Origin: Pyrocephalus nanus
Lineage: Eukaryota; Chordata; Aves; Passeriformes; Tyrannidae
DNA: 64,000 bases
Assembly (NCBI GenBank): GCA_038380795.1
Contig: CM076266.1
Location: forward strand, 16,590,145 to 16,654,144
Reading direction: 5' to 3'
Below, one piece after another: positions 24,690 through 38,590 of this stretch (position 1 is its first letter; every line of letters starts with the position of its first letter). Under the pieces are notes generated by a model that saw nothing but the letters and a program-made list of their open reading frames with translations, made no database searches and was not told where the DNA came from. A program made the translations under genes and the position numbers.

Positions 24690-25712
24690 AGGGTGATGCA
24701 ATGAGTGGCTATAAACTCTTTAGAAAGGATAAGCAAGGAAGGTGAAGCAGTGGGATAGTCCTTTATGTTAGGGAGTGTTTTGACTGTCTAGATCTTAATG
24801 ATGGTGATGAAAGGGTTGAGTCTTTATGAGCAAGGACCAGGGGAAAGGCCAAGGAGGCAGATTTTGTGGCAGGAGTCTGTTACAGACCACCAACCAGGAT
24901 GAAGAGGCAGACAAAATATTCCATAAGCATCTGGGAGAAGTCTTGGGATCTCTAATCCTTTTTCTCATGGGGACTTTAAACGTGCCAGCTGTCAGCTGGA
25001 AATATGATACAGTGGAGAGGAAACAGTGTTAGGAGGTTCCTGAAGTGTGTGGAAGATAACTGAGACCAACTGTATGAGGTTAAACAAGGTGAAGTGCTGG
25101 GTCTTGCAACCCCATGACTCACTCCAGGCTTGGGGAAGAGTGTTTGGAAAGCTGCTCAGAGGAAAAGAACCCAGGGTTGTTGGCCACAGCTGGCTGAATA
25201 CAAGCCAGCTGTGTGCCCAGGTGGCCAAGAAGGCCAGTGGCATCCTGGCATGTGCCAGAAACAGTGTGCCCTGTAGGACCAGGGCAATGATTGTCCCCCT
25301 GCACTGATGAGGCCACATCTCAAATCCTGTGTTCGGTTGGGGGCCTCTCACTACAAGAAAGGTATTCTGGTGCTGGAGCAAGTCCAGAGAAGGGCAATGA
25401 AGCTGGTGAAGGGTCTGGAGCACAGATCTGGTGAGGAGTGTCTGAGGGAGCTGGTGTTGTTTAGCTTGGAGAAACGGAGACTCAGGGGAGACCTTATCTC
25501 TCTCCACAACCACCTGAAGGGAGGTGGTAGCAAGGTGGGGGGTCAGTCTCTTCTCCCAAGCAACAGGACAAAAGAGGTTTAGATTGGATATTACATAAAA
25601 TTTCTTCACAGAAGGGCTAAGACACTTAGGGATGTGGTTTAGCAGTGATCATGGCACAGTTGGACTCAGTGATCTTAGAGGTCTTTTCCAACCTAAACAA
25701 CTCTGCTTCTAG
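24690..25712 (+). mobile_element. CR1 LINE, sense, with a large internal deletion
   Basis: The first part (about 24690-25065) follows the CR1 endonuclease coding region, with strings such as GAGTCTGTTACAGACCACC and CAACCAGGATGAAGAGGCAG. From about 25070 it jumps to the late reverse-transcriptase region (ATGAGGTTAAACAAGGTGAA) and runs through GGGCAATGAAGCTGGTGAAG to a normal CR1 3' end near 25712 (GGTCTTTTCCAACCTAAAC). Most of the polymerase domain is missing at the junction. Stops and indels leave no usable open reading frame. The long minus-strand frame at 24992-25609 is a shadow of this element. Confidence 0.9.
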
Positions 25713-28700
25713 TTGGAAGAAATAACTACCTGAGGTTGAAGCATGTAGTTTTGAATGACATGTCATAATTAAAATCTAACTTTCAATGATATCTTTGGTG
25801 AATAAGCATTGCCTAATGGATCAGCCCTGTAGTCTGTTAAATAATAATATGGATTGATGAGCACAATAAATCTGAGATAGGTCTCAGTTGTATTCACTTG
25901 TAGGGCCTTGTGTTTTGTTTGCTTGAAGTCCCTCCATCTGTGAATAGGGGATGCAGAATCTCTTACTCTGACTTAATCAGATGAATTGGAGTTCTAGTCT
26001 TGCCTGAAACTGTGTTTAGGAACAAAGCATGATTTGGCTAAACTGTTGCATACTATATATGGATAAATAATGTGTATTTCCCCCCCCTGGAAACAGACCG
26101 TGCATATGCACACTGCCATCAGTATCTTGATGTATTGCTTGCTCTAGGTTAGTATGCAGTTTTCTTTCTCCTTGGGTAAAATGGTATACTTCATATCTTA
26201 CGTGGTTCGTTACTGGCAAATATACAGTGAATATAGTACAGTAGCCACAGTTTTCAACACTGTTGGTGCAAGCTGAAATTCACTGTCCACTTTGAGTTCT
26301 CAGCTCAGTTCTGTGGTGTAGGGCTCAGTTCTCCCAAAACCACAAGGGAACTGGGTAGAGGCTTTATGGGTTCTGATAGTTGTTTTCATTACTGATGAGT
26401 AAGGAAAGATTACTGCTGGATCAGTGCTGTTGAAACTGTTAGGAGTCATAAGTAAATAAAAGGGAAGGGAGGATCTTGGCATTTTGGAGCTGTAAGCGTC
26501 ATTGCAAAACTAGTGCTTTGAGAAGCTTTTGAAGCTCAGTTGGAGGTTTTTTTTTTGTTATCTATTAATCTATTCTAAGTTCCTATGTAATAGAAGACAG
26601 TTACTATCCCAGCTTCCGAGAAGGTCAATTCCTATGGGGAGGAGAGCAGAGGACTGTGCCCTCAAGGTTAAAACTAAAAGAAAATGCAGGTCCTGGTTTA
26701 GAGACAAATGGGCTGGATATAGAGCCCCCAGCTTGTGGTAGATGAGAACAGAGGTGGGGGCCACTATCATAGGAGAAGTAGCTGGTGGCAAAGAAGGAAA
26801 TGGTGACAAACACAGAGGGAATAATGGGTTTCGCTGAAGTCGTGGTGGAATTGTACATACAGAGATTGTGGCATATGGAAGAATGAAGGAGAAAAGTTTA
26901 AAACAATTGTTCTATACTTCAGGCTGATCGCTTTCAGATATCTGCTACTCACTGCAGTTTTATGAGATACTGAAAACTCAGCTTCTCTGAAAATCTGATC
27001 TTGCTTCCTTAAAACTTGAGCTAGAAAACTGAGTATATAACAGAATTTGAACTGGTACTCACACACAGATCTGAATTTCAATTCCATTTTTTCTTCTGCT
27101 TAACAAGGACGAAGTATCACTAGTTTTGAAGTCTGGCACTAGTTATTCTGACGGTTTTGTTTGTCCCACAGGACATATTTTGATTCTTCAGAGCTGAGAT
27201 TATTCACAACAATGTATTTTAGTTGATGGAGTTGTTAGGAAAACACTTGATGTGAATCAGAATGTGTTAGTCTTGTCTGAGTTTGCAGGAACTCTTTTGC
27301 TGTGCCTGTGCAGCAGAGACTCATTTGTTATCTTCATTACTCTCATTTGGGCTGTTCATTGGGAAGCCTACTGGAAACACTCTGGCAGTTGTCAAGGGTA
27401 ACTGCAGCACTGTTTACTATTTAATTATGATGGCCTTTCACAAGGGAATGGGGAGCAGAGTTTAGGAGGGAATGGAACTGGGATTAAAGCAATGAAGAGA
27501 ATGTGGGGAGGCATAATGGGAGATAAGAAATATGTGAAAGTAAGCTGTTAAAGAAATGCTATAGCAAGAATCCTAATGGGAGGCAGGTTATCCTACTGAC
27601 AGTATGATGAGGCAATGTACAAATAATAAAAATGTCAATGGTGAGTTATTCTACTCGTGGACAGAAGTTTTACCTTGAGCTAAGAGTCCAGGTGACACTG
27701 CATGTACACTTTCTTCTCAGCTGAAGAGGAATATGACCTTCCTCACAGGGCTGGGGAAGGAAGCAGAACCTGTTGTGAAGTCTGACTGGTTATCCACAGC
27801 CTCTCACATGGGCAGTGCTCTGACTGGACTTCTGGCTGCCTTCTTGCACCCCATCTACTTCTTTTCACTAAAGTCTCTTCGGTGCTTTCATAAGTTGCAG
27901 GTAAAGGGTTGCACTAGCAAATTGATGTATAATCTGAATAGCAGGAGGTTTGTCTTCCCCCTGTTCTGGCTGTGTGGCACAAGAAAACTGCCAAATAGGA
28001 GGCTGACTTTGAATGCTGTCTTCATTCCACTGGTACTGATGGTCAGGAAGGTAATTTCTTGAACTGATTAAACATTCATTCCAAAGGAGAGAGTAAAACC
28101 ATGTCTAGCCATTAAGTTGTTCCTGGACTGCTTGTTCTCTTTCTGTATGGGAAATGATAGAATCCTGTTTATTTTTCTCAGCCACATCAAAAAGTCTTAC
28201 CCCGCTACAAATATAATGTCCATAAGAGACAAAGTCCAGACATGGTTTCAGAAGTTTACAATATAATTTGTTAAACTGCATAGTTAGAGACATACGTTCA
28301 GTTAAGGCAACCACAAGACCTCTCCAGATGGTTGTGATAAACTGTTTATTATAGGCAAAGAGAATTTCAGATGAGGCAGTCTTGAGGAGATTTATTAAAA
28401 TGCTAATAAATACAACTAAAATACCCAATTAGGAGATCTAAGATATGCTCCACCCTATTGAATTATTTAATATTTTCTGAGTCAATTGCAAATTAAATAG
28501 CTTGAATACTCCCCCTTGCATTTGAGTAAACTTAATTCAAGTAATTGAGGTAGGTAATAGTTACTAAAAATTTATAATCCTGTATATTTTCATAATGATT
28601 TTTTAAACGTTGCTGCTGTCATTGAGAAGTTGTAGCAAATGTGTTTGTTTAGAGGCAGCTGTGAACAAATTCTAAGGAGCTTAAGTAACTTAAAATGTTG

Positions 28701-31539
28701 GACCCCCCCGCCCTCCGAAAAAATTGTCATCCTAGAACAGGTTTTCTCAAGTTTTTCGTGTGTAGAGCTTCTGAGGTTTTATTTGTTTGCTTTGTTTGAA
28801 TTTTCTTCAGTTAAATTTAAGTGGTTTGTATAAATGCAAAAAGGCAACATAGAAAGTGATCTCATAATTCTGCTGTGCCACATTTCTATTAGTGTAGAAA
28901 ACTAATGGTGATTTAATGAAGGAGATATGAAATCAGTAAGGAACCATCTTAAAAGGTGACAATTAAATGGAAATAGAGAATGGTGAGGCTTTCTTTAATA
29001 GCAAGGCATGGGATTGACTTTCAAAATATTAGTGGTGGGGATGTAAGAGAATCAACATATGCAGATGAAATCTTCCAATGAAACAAATACGGGAAGCATT
29101 GATGAAAGAACCACCATGTAATTCACAAATTAGATGACTTTTCGAATTACAGAGACAGAAATGCAATTTTATTCAGTGATACAAAGAGATATGGTGTTCA
29201 TTTAGGACCCCGGCAAGAATTTTACCTTCAGGCAAGTATTTTGTCTGTAGCAAAAGATAAGAGAGATTGTGTAACATAGCCACAAAAAAGTCAAATGTTA
29301 AGGTACGATATATCCAGAAAGATATTTTTAAAGCAGATAAACTGTTGAGGACATTTTCTGCATTTCTCAGACATCATTTAGAACACTGTATAATTTCAGT
29401 AAACTATGCAGTGACTCCCAGAGTGACTGAATGTGAGATGTGTGCAGAGGGTGAGGCTTGTGCAGTGATGAGGGAGATGTCTTACAAGAGTTGATTTTAA
29501 AAGGTTGCCTTGTTTAGCCAATCAGGCTGAATGCTGTGGATATCTTAAGTGTAAAATTGCTGAGAGGGAGGAAACTATATTTATGCTAAAAGGCAGTGAT
29601 GGCAATCCATTTATGGAAAAGATTTTTAATTGAAACGATGGGGACGAAAGTTGCAACTAGTTTAAAGATGGAGCTTGATCTTTTATGAGAAAGTTTTTAT
29701 AATATGTTTCACAATGGTGCATCCAGGAAACAAAGACATGAGTACTATACGAGAAAAACCCCAACAAACAAGGTTGCTTAGAGAAGTTTGAAAGGAGATA
29801 TGAGTAATTAGACGGATGACTTAAATAGCCACACAGCTGATTTGTTAGACACTGCAAAAACTTTCTAATATGAGAAGAAGCAGCACCAAAATAGATAATT
29901 TGGAGAATTTGTCTTGTGGAGATCTCTGGAAAGAAACTTCAAAAATAGTTGAGAATTGCCAAAGCATGCCTTAGGCAGAATGTAACCTGACTTGCTTTTG
30001 AGATTTCTTCCAGACTCATACTTTTTTTTTCTTCATGTCCCACATGAGCAGCTACTTTGTTTTATCCTTTGATCATTTTTTTCAAAAATCCCTTGTGTTA
30101 CAGCACAATATCCAAGTATTGCTCTGAAGATAAGAACTATTCAGTTTTCTCATGGGTTCTTCTGTGGTGCTTCTCACTGTCTCTTTGAATAGCTCATTAG
30201 CTGAAGCCTAGGGATAGTGTTGCCCGTTTAGAGATGAAGGGAATATTTTTCCCCTGTTGAATTTTCTGGCTAGAGGAATATGCTCTCAGGACTTTATTTT
30301 TTGGAACATCCACTGCTTTTCTCAGTGCACGGCTTTTGTTTAGACCTGTGCGAGTGTTACTGTCTGTAGAGCTGAGTGTATCAAATCAGGTGTTTGGAAA
30401 ATGAAGGGCATGGTGACTGTCTTGTATGTCACCTGTCCTGCAGTCTCTCTTAAAGTCTCCTTGTCTTTAGGCATAGCTTTCTCACCAGGCCAGATCTGTT
30501 GGTGACTTAACCAAGAGTTTTGGCCTGAAGTTTAGGTTATCTCTGTTCCACCAGCAAATGGGAAGTAGCTGTTCAAGACACTACCTTTCCAAGCATGACC
30601 CATTTATGTGTCAGACTGTAGTGAGCCAGGGGGTTTTCCTCCAGAGCAGGTGAAGCTTAGTCCTTCACTAAGTGGAATGGAAAGTCCTTAGATTGCTGTG
30701 GCCAAGAATAACTTAAAACAAAGACAGGAGATGCCTGGATAACTACCCAGCATGAGTTATTCCCCTTGCATTCATTCTACTTCTTCCTGTATAATTTTTC
30801 CTGCAGCCATCTCAAATGGAAACCCTTCTCAGGCTGTCTTCTGTATGACAGAATATTTATCGTTTGACAAATTAAAATGTTTGTGCACAGTAACCTCCTT
30901 CAGGTCTTAATACATTCCCCAGAGAATGTCCCCTCCGCGGAAAGAAGGAGGTTATCAGGGATATAATTTGCAACAATGTAATTAGCATCTTGTAATTACT
31001 GCCTGCAGGAGATGACTGCAGCAAGTGCTGACATGCTCCAGCCTTTAATTGCTGTCCTCTTCAACCACCTTTGGTCTGTGTTATTTCCTCATGTTCACTT
31101 AGAAGTTTCTTGTTCTTGTCTCTCTCCCTCATTTTCATGCCATACTCCCTCTGTGTTCCCGCTCCTGCCTCAGGATTTGAGAGGAAGGATTAAAGTTAAG
31201 CTTTGGAAAAGTGTGGGGAGAAGGTGTTGTTTTAATGTTTGTTTTTCACTACCCAAATCTATTTTGATTGGCAGTGAATTGAATTGACTTTCATTCAAGT
31301 CAAGTCTGTTTTGCTCATGATGGTAAACAGATTGGTTAACAGTCTCCCTGTCCTTATCTTGATCCACAAGCTTTTCCATCCTTTTCCTCCCCCTGCTCTG
31401 TTGAGGGAAGGGAGGAGGTGAGCAGTTGGGTGGGTGTGTAGTTGCTGGCCAAGGCTGGCACACCACATCCCCTTTCTGTTATTTTGGTATGTCTTTAGGC
31501 TGCTTCTGGGCTTACTCACTGAGCCTTGTTATCATGGAG

Positions 31540-31890
31540 GCTCTCCATTTTCTGTATTCTATTGAGTTTCTTTTCTGTGCTCTCTCTCTTTGCTTTTCAA
31601 CTCCTTAGCTCCTATGGCTTTTCTGTCTCCATTTCTTTCCCCACCCCCTTGGGCTCTTTGTTCCATTTTGACCTCCATTTGGATCCATCTCTTTCCATCA
31701 TGTCTGATTGCCAGTCCCCATTACTTCATTCATTCAGTCTCCCTGAATTTCATCTTTATTTGTTCTCGCTCCCTCCTTGTGATGTGGTTCTCCTCTGGGT
31801 TTTCCCTTGTCTCCCTCTCTCCACCTCCTCCTCCTACTCTGTTTGTTTCTTTGTCAATATGATGCCTGCTCTTTCAGATGGCTCTCATTT
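31540..31890. repeat. Pyrimidine-rich strand-asymmetric block
   Basis: The + strand is dominated by C and T over about 350 bp, with dense TCTCC, CTCC and CCTCCTCCTCC words (best near 31800-31840). The bias itself keeps frames open, which accounts for the apparent Ser/Pro/Leu-rich reading frame at 31526-31906. No gene is implied. Confidence 0.7.
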
Positions 31891-33877
31891 CCAGCCCTTG
31901 CACTGAAAGTTGTCAGGACTTTCTAAAGATAATCAACAATTTGCATTTTTCCTGTGCTGTATTTTCAGAAATGGGTGGACTGGTTTTGGCTACATGGTCC
32001 AAATATTAATATTTGCCTCAGTGTGAAGAATTTCAGTTGCCTGAGAAGTACTGTCCAGGACACTGAAAACTGGGAACAGCATCTAGTAATGGGAAACACT
32101 GGGCAATGGTAATAATAGTTAGCACTACTAACCCCACCTCTTAAATGATCTATAGACAAAATGTTTTCCTTTTCGTTTTTTAACATAATGTTGTGGAATT
32201 CTGACTTGAATAGTTCAAGCATAAATGAAATTTTTATTAAAAAAGATATGATCTTACTTCTTGCTTATTTTTCTGGGCTGTGATATTAATTGCATCCTAG
32301 TTTTGAAGAATTTAACTTAAACTATTGATTCATTGTAACCTGCTATTAGTGATAAATTATTTGACCACAGGTTTGAGTCACAGCTTTCCTGGGGATGGTT
32401 TGTATGTATTAAAAGGAAGTTCAGATTTGCATTGATAGAAAGACAGTAGATCAATACTTAGGTTTCTGTGTGGTAATAATTCATCCTTTATTATTGACTG
32501 ATGGAAAGTAAAGAGAGTGAAGTCATGCAGTGAAAGGGTGCAACTCTAAGTAGTTTGCATGGTGTGGATTAGTGGCAGTCAATTAAGCAGTAGATTGAGT
32601 AAAGCTTAAAAAAGTTAAAACAGAGCAAGACCAGGATGAGATTGGGATGCCAAGCCCTGCAGGAATATGAATAGTCCTCACATTCTGTGGAGTTGGTAAT
32701 GTCAGCTAGATCTCTGAAGCCCCTTTGTTCCAGCTGGTCATTTGGATTAATGGTAGCAGTCTGCCTGGCTAGAGAGGATAAAACTTTCCCAGGAGGGAGG
32801 GTGAGAGGGGTAGGGACAAAGCAGACCCCGGGTGATGCATTTACTCAGCTATTCTTGTTGAAGACCTGAGGATGGCCATCCTTTCTCGTCCTAAAAAATG
32901 AAGACCTGACTGTTTGAAGTCTTACAGCATTTTAAGTTGTAGTACTGGGAATGCCCTGAACAGGAAGCTGAAGTCCTGTGATTTGAGACTGAAATCTGGA
33001 ACTGGTGTTAAATGCTGAAAAACTCATCACAAAGGTCATGAATGGTCATTTTCAGCTATTTGGTTCACAACTCCCTGTTGTTTCCTCCAGTTGCTTGATA
33101 TTCTGCAATGATCACAAATTTTTATCCTTTGAAAAGTTTTTCAACTGTAATAAAAAATATTGTTTTCTTACATTCAGACTCCCTTGTTGGCTTTGACAGT
33201 GGGAGAGGGACATTTTTAGAATAATACTGTATATGTGCTAATCTAGATCTGATCCTTTTTTAATTTTAAATTATAAGATTTAATAGTTGGCTTGATGGTA
33301 GAACACCACAGATGACAAATTGTCTGTATTACTGAAAGCTATTAGTAGTTTTCCATCCTCCACTCTTTCTACTCCTACAACCCTCTCTTTTGCTATCTAC
33401 TATTTCAAAACTTGTGAAATCAATTGTTGCTAGGAGAATAAACAGTCAACTTGGAGAAGATTTTCTTTTGCTGAGCTATTTGGATATGCAGTAGCTGAGG
33501 CTGCTTCTCCTCAAAACAGAAGTGCCAGGCCCTCAGGTCAATTGCCCTATTTCTATATGTAACAATGGCTCACTCTAAAGTAAAAGACTTTGTCATTTAC
33601 TAATGATAGGTAATAATTAAGCACTAATTCAGCACAGCAAAACCCGTGTCTTATAGCAGTCCACCAGAAAGGAGACTCTTCTTTGCACCTTTCATTGTAA
33701 TACATGGTTTGTAGATGTGAGCATCTTTTTATTTAACAGAAGTAAATTTGCAGATGGTATAGCCAGAAAAAAACCAAAACATGCTCTGCCCTTTGCCACT
33801 GAAATTCCCTTATGTTGGACTAGTAGGCTAAGACAGGAATATAGATAGGATTTTTCCTCTCGTTTTTACCTTTATGA

Positions 33878-33892
33878 CCACTAGAGGTTGCT
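33878..33892 (+). promoter_or_regulatory. CTCF-like motif match (plus strand)
   Basis: CCACTAGAGGTTGCT agrees with 13 of 15 positions of the CTCF core CCASYAGRKGGCRSY; the two mismatches are adjacent. It is 1.9 kb from a second plus-strand match at 35821. Match only; function unproven. Confidence 0.25.
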
Positions 33893-35820
33893 CTTCTCCA
33901 TTGTTTGCGAGCATCATTCTCCATTCTGTCATTTCGTTTTGAAGCTGGAATTTTTCAGTGCCTATTTTAGAAAAAAGCCATTACTGATTTATTCCTTGGG
34001 TTAAGTTTTGAAAGATGAAGACTAATCATACATATTTATTTCTAGGTGTTATGAAAGAAGATATTTGTATAGCGACTGTCACTTTTGGTAACTGATCATC
34101 TTTAAAGCAAAGAGACATAGGCAGATTCATATGACTGTTTTTGCTTTTGTAAACTCTTCTTTGGAAGTGTCTGAGACAAAACAGGTCTCGAGGACCAGTT
34201 CTGTCATTTTGTTTTCAGAGAGCAACGTTTATCTCTATAGTCCTGTTGCTTTGTATAGGAATATCACAAGAACAAGATCTAATCACTGGGAATAACAGCC
34301 CAGGACACTGACTAATATTGGTCTTAAACCTATGAAAACATCTAAATGGATGTAAATGCTTGAAATACTTGTGTTTTTTATTAATATTGTGTGCATCAGA
34401 AGTGCAGCACCACACTGTACTAGAAGAGCAGCAAAGTTGAGTTTTAGGAAAAGGTAGGAATAAGATAGCCATTAAGGCCCTAATTCATTCCCTTACTCTT
34501 TGTCCCACTTAATTGCATGCATGTGCAGTATTTCTTTTATCTGCCTCTGCTCTTTTCCTCCTTTACACTTTGCTCTATATTTCTGTCATGATCCTTGCCT
34601 CTTGTTCAGCTCTAAGCTGATATTTGTAGTTTTCCTTCCCATTTGTATTGGTTTCTGCCCTAACACTCCTGCACTTCTTCTTCCAAGCCTTTCTACTCCC
34701 AGGTGCTTGACTTTGACACTGACGTCCCACTATTCTGTGAGCCCTTCTCTTTCCTCTCCACTCTTGGTTTTTTTTTTTTCTCTAAGCCTGGAAAATGGGG
34801 CCAAGGAATGCTCAGGACAGGCAATATCTTCAGAAAAAAAAACCTGTATGTGTTCCAAAGAGATTTCTTAAATTCAGTTAATCCTGAGCATTTATAATTC
34901 AGTCAAATTATGTAGGCTATGTTCAAAAGGAATCTCAAGACTGACACAAGAGCAAGTTTTAGAAGTTTTTCTTGCATAGCATGAGTGGGCTGGGGTTTCT
35001 TGACAACAGAGTTATGTAAAAATTGATTTGATAAGAGCAATGCAGTGCTTAAAAAAAACATGCCAAAAATGATCAAATAATTTGCTAAATCTTGCTAAAG
35101 CTTTTGAACAGAAAGAAAAGGTAAGGTGTTCTGTTCTAATTATCAAAATAATTGTAAAGTATCAGACACTAAAGTCTAAAAATGGAAAGTGTCAGACAAC
35201 CTGAACTGCAGGTGGTACAAACAGATTTATCCGTAATTGGAACATTTTTTCAAGTGTCTCTTTGTTTTTGCCATTTTCCTTTCCTAATATTTCTTTGAAT
35301 ATTACTGCTTCATAGATCTCTAACAGAGCAACCACAACCAGAGGTGCTGAAAACTGTATGAGAAAGGTGAACAAAACATGTTCAATAAAGTACAATAAAA
35401 GAAAAACAAAATGAAAGAGGAAGGACATGCAAATGAACTGACAATCTAAATTTTCTGAAGCTATGGAGATAATTCAGTCTGGAAAAAAGAACAAAAACAA
35501 ACAAAGCAAAAAACAAAAACCCCAAAAAAGTCTCCATTTCACTTGTTGAAAAACAAAGGAAAGTTTTAATTTTATTAAATGACTACTGTAGACTATTTTA
35601 CAGTGTGCAGCTCCACATAGAAGTCTCACGGAACATTTTCTAAGAGAGTGCTTGGATCTTGTCTTTACAATAATACTAAGTGTCTGTCAGCACTGGTTTT
35701 CTTTATAATTCACCTGAAGATAGAAATACTTGACTTACCCTATGTATACGGCTCAATATTGTTTGGAGTACAGCTGAACCTAACCTTGAAAGAAAGCTGG
35801 TGACTGGTTTGTAAGATTGC

Positions 35821-35835
35821 ACAGCAGAGGGTGCT
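35821..35835 (+). promoter_or_regulatory. CTCF-like motif match (plus strand)
   Basis: ACAGCAGAGGGTGCT agrees with 13 of 15 positions of the CTCF core, including the whole AGCAGAGGG block, and lies in unique sequence in the largest intron. Match only; function unproven. Confidence 0.35.
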
Positions 35836-36978
35836 AGCGTCGTGCCAGATATCAGTTGTTTGCAGAAGTTTTTCAGCAGCTTGTTTGCATGGAATAAACA
35901 GTCTTTCAGCCTTAGAAATAGTAGGAATAACTGATCTGGGCTGTAATTCCCATTCCTCATTTGAATGCTAGCAAATGTTTGATGTTTAGGCTAAATGATA
36001 CCTCTCAGTGTTACTTAATTTGGCTTGCACGATGTGGTTTGTGATACAGTGCACTGTAAGTGGAGGTTCCTTCCTGGCACTTACTGGTGAGATATTTTAT
36101 CCCTCCAAAATATTCCTGTGTCTGAGTGTTTTTCAGCTTTATGTACGTTCTGTGACAGGGATGCTTTCTTGCAATCTGGATTTTTTTAGTTATTTTCCCC
36201 CACCCACCCCCAAGAGTCTCTAAAATCTGTAAGAGATGAGATTTTGTAAATATAGTTATAGATCTAATCAGAAAACCTTACATTTGGTCACCAACTCAGA
36301 CTGTGTTCTGCAAAGGTGAACAATATCAGCAAAGTATCAATATTCTTCCAAACCTGAGAGGTAGAAATACACAAATCACTCAAGCTTACTCTCACAGCCA
36401 TCCTGTCCTTGGCACTGTTAGGAGTTCATAGATGCGTAACCTATTCATTCTTTCCCCCAAGCGTAGTTTCGTAGTTTTAAGTTACTGTTTGCCATAAAAA
36501 AAGCATTCCACGGTTTCATGTCATGCTATGCATATGGTGCTAGGCTGTGGAAAAAAACGGGGCTGTGCTGGAAAAAGTATTGCTGCACGTAGAATGAAGT
36601 GCTGCTTGCTGAGGTTTGCAACCTAGCAAAGTTCATGCTGAAACTCAACTCCCCACACTGACATTTAGATTTGCTGAGACGTTCAAGTCAATGTGTGGTG
36701 GTGGGAGATATCCCCTCTGGTATAACTTAGAGGAGGGTGGCCCCCCCAGGGTTAGCGTTTGATCTGCAAATCTCTTTGTTAAGCCCTTGAACCACTCTGA
36801 GCAATGAAAGGAAGCGTGGGCAGGTGCCTGCTAGGCACAAAGCAGGGAAGCAGCCTGGTTGCCCTACATGTGAGTGAGGTATAACCCCTTGAGGGAGAGG
36901 GGTGACCTCGTCTGGCCATGGGGGCAGATGCTCTTATGTGACTGAAGAGTTGCTCAGCACAGTGTGATTGCAGTGTGG

Positions 36979-37014
36979 AATAAATACTCATGAATGGAAA
37001 AAAAAAAAAAAAAA
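36979..37014 (+). repeat. AATAAA followed by an A17 tail: 3' end of a retrocopied RNA or retroelement
   Basis: AATAAA at 36979-36984 is followed after 13 bp by a run of 17 A (36998-37014). Upstream sequence from about 36660 is richer in G and C than its surroundings. This is the layout of a reverse-transcribed polyadenylated RNA. I could not identify the parent, a 5' boundary or a flanking duplication, so a decayed LTR with its polyadenylation site remains possible. Confidence 0.5.
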
Positions 37015-38590
37015 GGTGATGAAAACTGTGAATTTATTGGTAAATCCAAATATAATGCATTTTTTCTTCGTTATCAGACTGTAGTCTCCTGATCCTGAGT
37101 GCTAACAGAGGAATGCAGGACAATTGCTGCTGTTTGGAGGCATGAGGTTTTAAATGGCTGGGAGAAAACCTGAGGAACTTTTTTTTTATTAACCAAAATG
37201 TGTACGTTGTAACCAGGAAAGCCAGACCCTGTGACATGTGCAGTGGCTGATATCTGTGTGGTAGAGAACTACTAATATTCTATAAACTGTACAGAATTAG
37301 GTTCCTGGGTCAGATGCATCTTTATAGTGACCAGTAGCAGAGGCCAACAAATCCATATATTAAAGCTGCTGTTCTTGTCTACCATGCAGCAGCATGTGAT
37401 TTCCTAGGTTTATTTGTCAGAAGCTATGGGCATCTAACAACTGTTAACTAACATCACTGTTAAAATGAATAAACCAGCCTTTTACCATAGCTGAATTCCT
37501 CTTAGCTTTAGTCCTCCCATTCCTTCCAGATTTAAAAGAAAGAAAAAATAATCACATATTGATGGGCCACCAAGCTTCTTTGACCTTTCAGTATCACTTT
37601 AAGAACGAAGTTAAAACTCACCAGAATGAAATAACTGTGATAGTATGTTTGTGAGTGTGAATGAACTGACTCTGTATAACATCAATCCTTTTTTGTTTTG
37701 ATTTTTTAATACTTTATTTTGTACTTATAAATATTTGTTGAATCCTTTAAATAATTTTCCTAATGAAGAAAATGGTTTTGCCAAGAGAGAAAAAAAGTTT
37801 TTTAAAAATATTTTTATGCCTTTCCATTAGTTTTAATTGAGAAATTGTAAAATAAAAATCTTAAACTCAGTGTGATTTGAAAAAGTATGCTTCTCTTGAA
37901 GAAAATACGATAATGAATGGAAGTGTACTAACTTTAAATTAGGTGCAATGGAACATAGAATTTCTGCCATATTTTTTTATCTACTACGTATGGTTTATCC
38001 AATTGTTTTTTTGTTTGCTGCTCTTTTATTATGTTCATCCCACTTATAAACTCGTGGGGGCAGGCAAGCTCCATAGATTTGAATGTAGCTGGGCTGAGTA
38101 GTTTGCTTCAAGTGTATTGTAACAGAAGAATTGTATTCTGACTCTCTCCCTTAAAGGCAGATCTTGGACATCATTCTCTGGATATTGTGTACCCTGCATG
38201 CCTCAGAATTTGCATACAAGAAAATAAGATGAAGAAACAGCCCTCACAAAACTGATCAGGCATAATGACATCTCTCTTCTTTTGTAGTGTGAGCTTCATC
38301 TGTTTCACAAGGCTTGGCTTGGATAGCTGATTCCAGACAAACCCTTGCTTGATGATGGTAGTTTTGTTAAACTGTAAATTCAGTGTCAATTACCGTTAGT
38401 AGTTTTTTAAGCTTATGCAATTTTTCAGTGTATACATCCATACAGGATGTGTTACTTACATGTACGTATTGCTCAGTTCCCTCTCCTCTCTGCAGTCAGC
38501 TTGTTACAGAGCCCTACATAGAATCACAGAATAGTAGAGATACGTCTTATTTTAAAAATTCCTTAATTTTATAAAAATCTTCCTACGTTT

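Noticed and set aside
24992..25609. 205-codon minus-strand open frame, the longest in the window by ATG-to-stop
   Set aside because: It runs antisense through the CR1 element at 24690-25712; openness on the reverse strand of CR1 coding sequence explains it.
31526..31906. 126-codon Ser/Pro/Leu-rich frame
   Set aside because: Produced by C/T bias of the strand; no splice context or domain.
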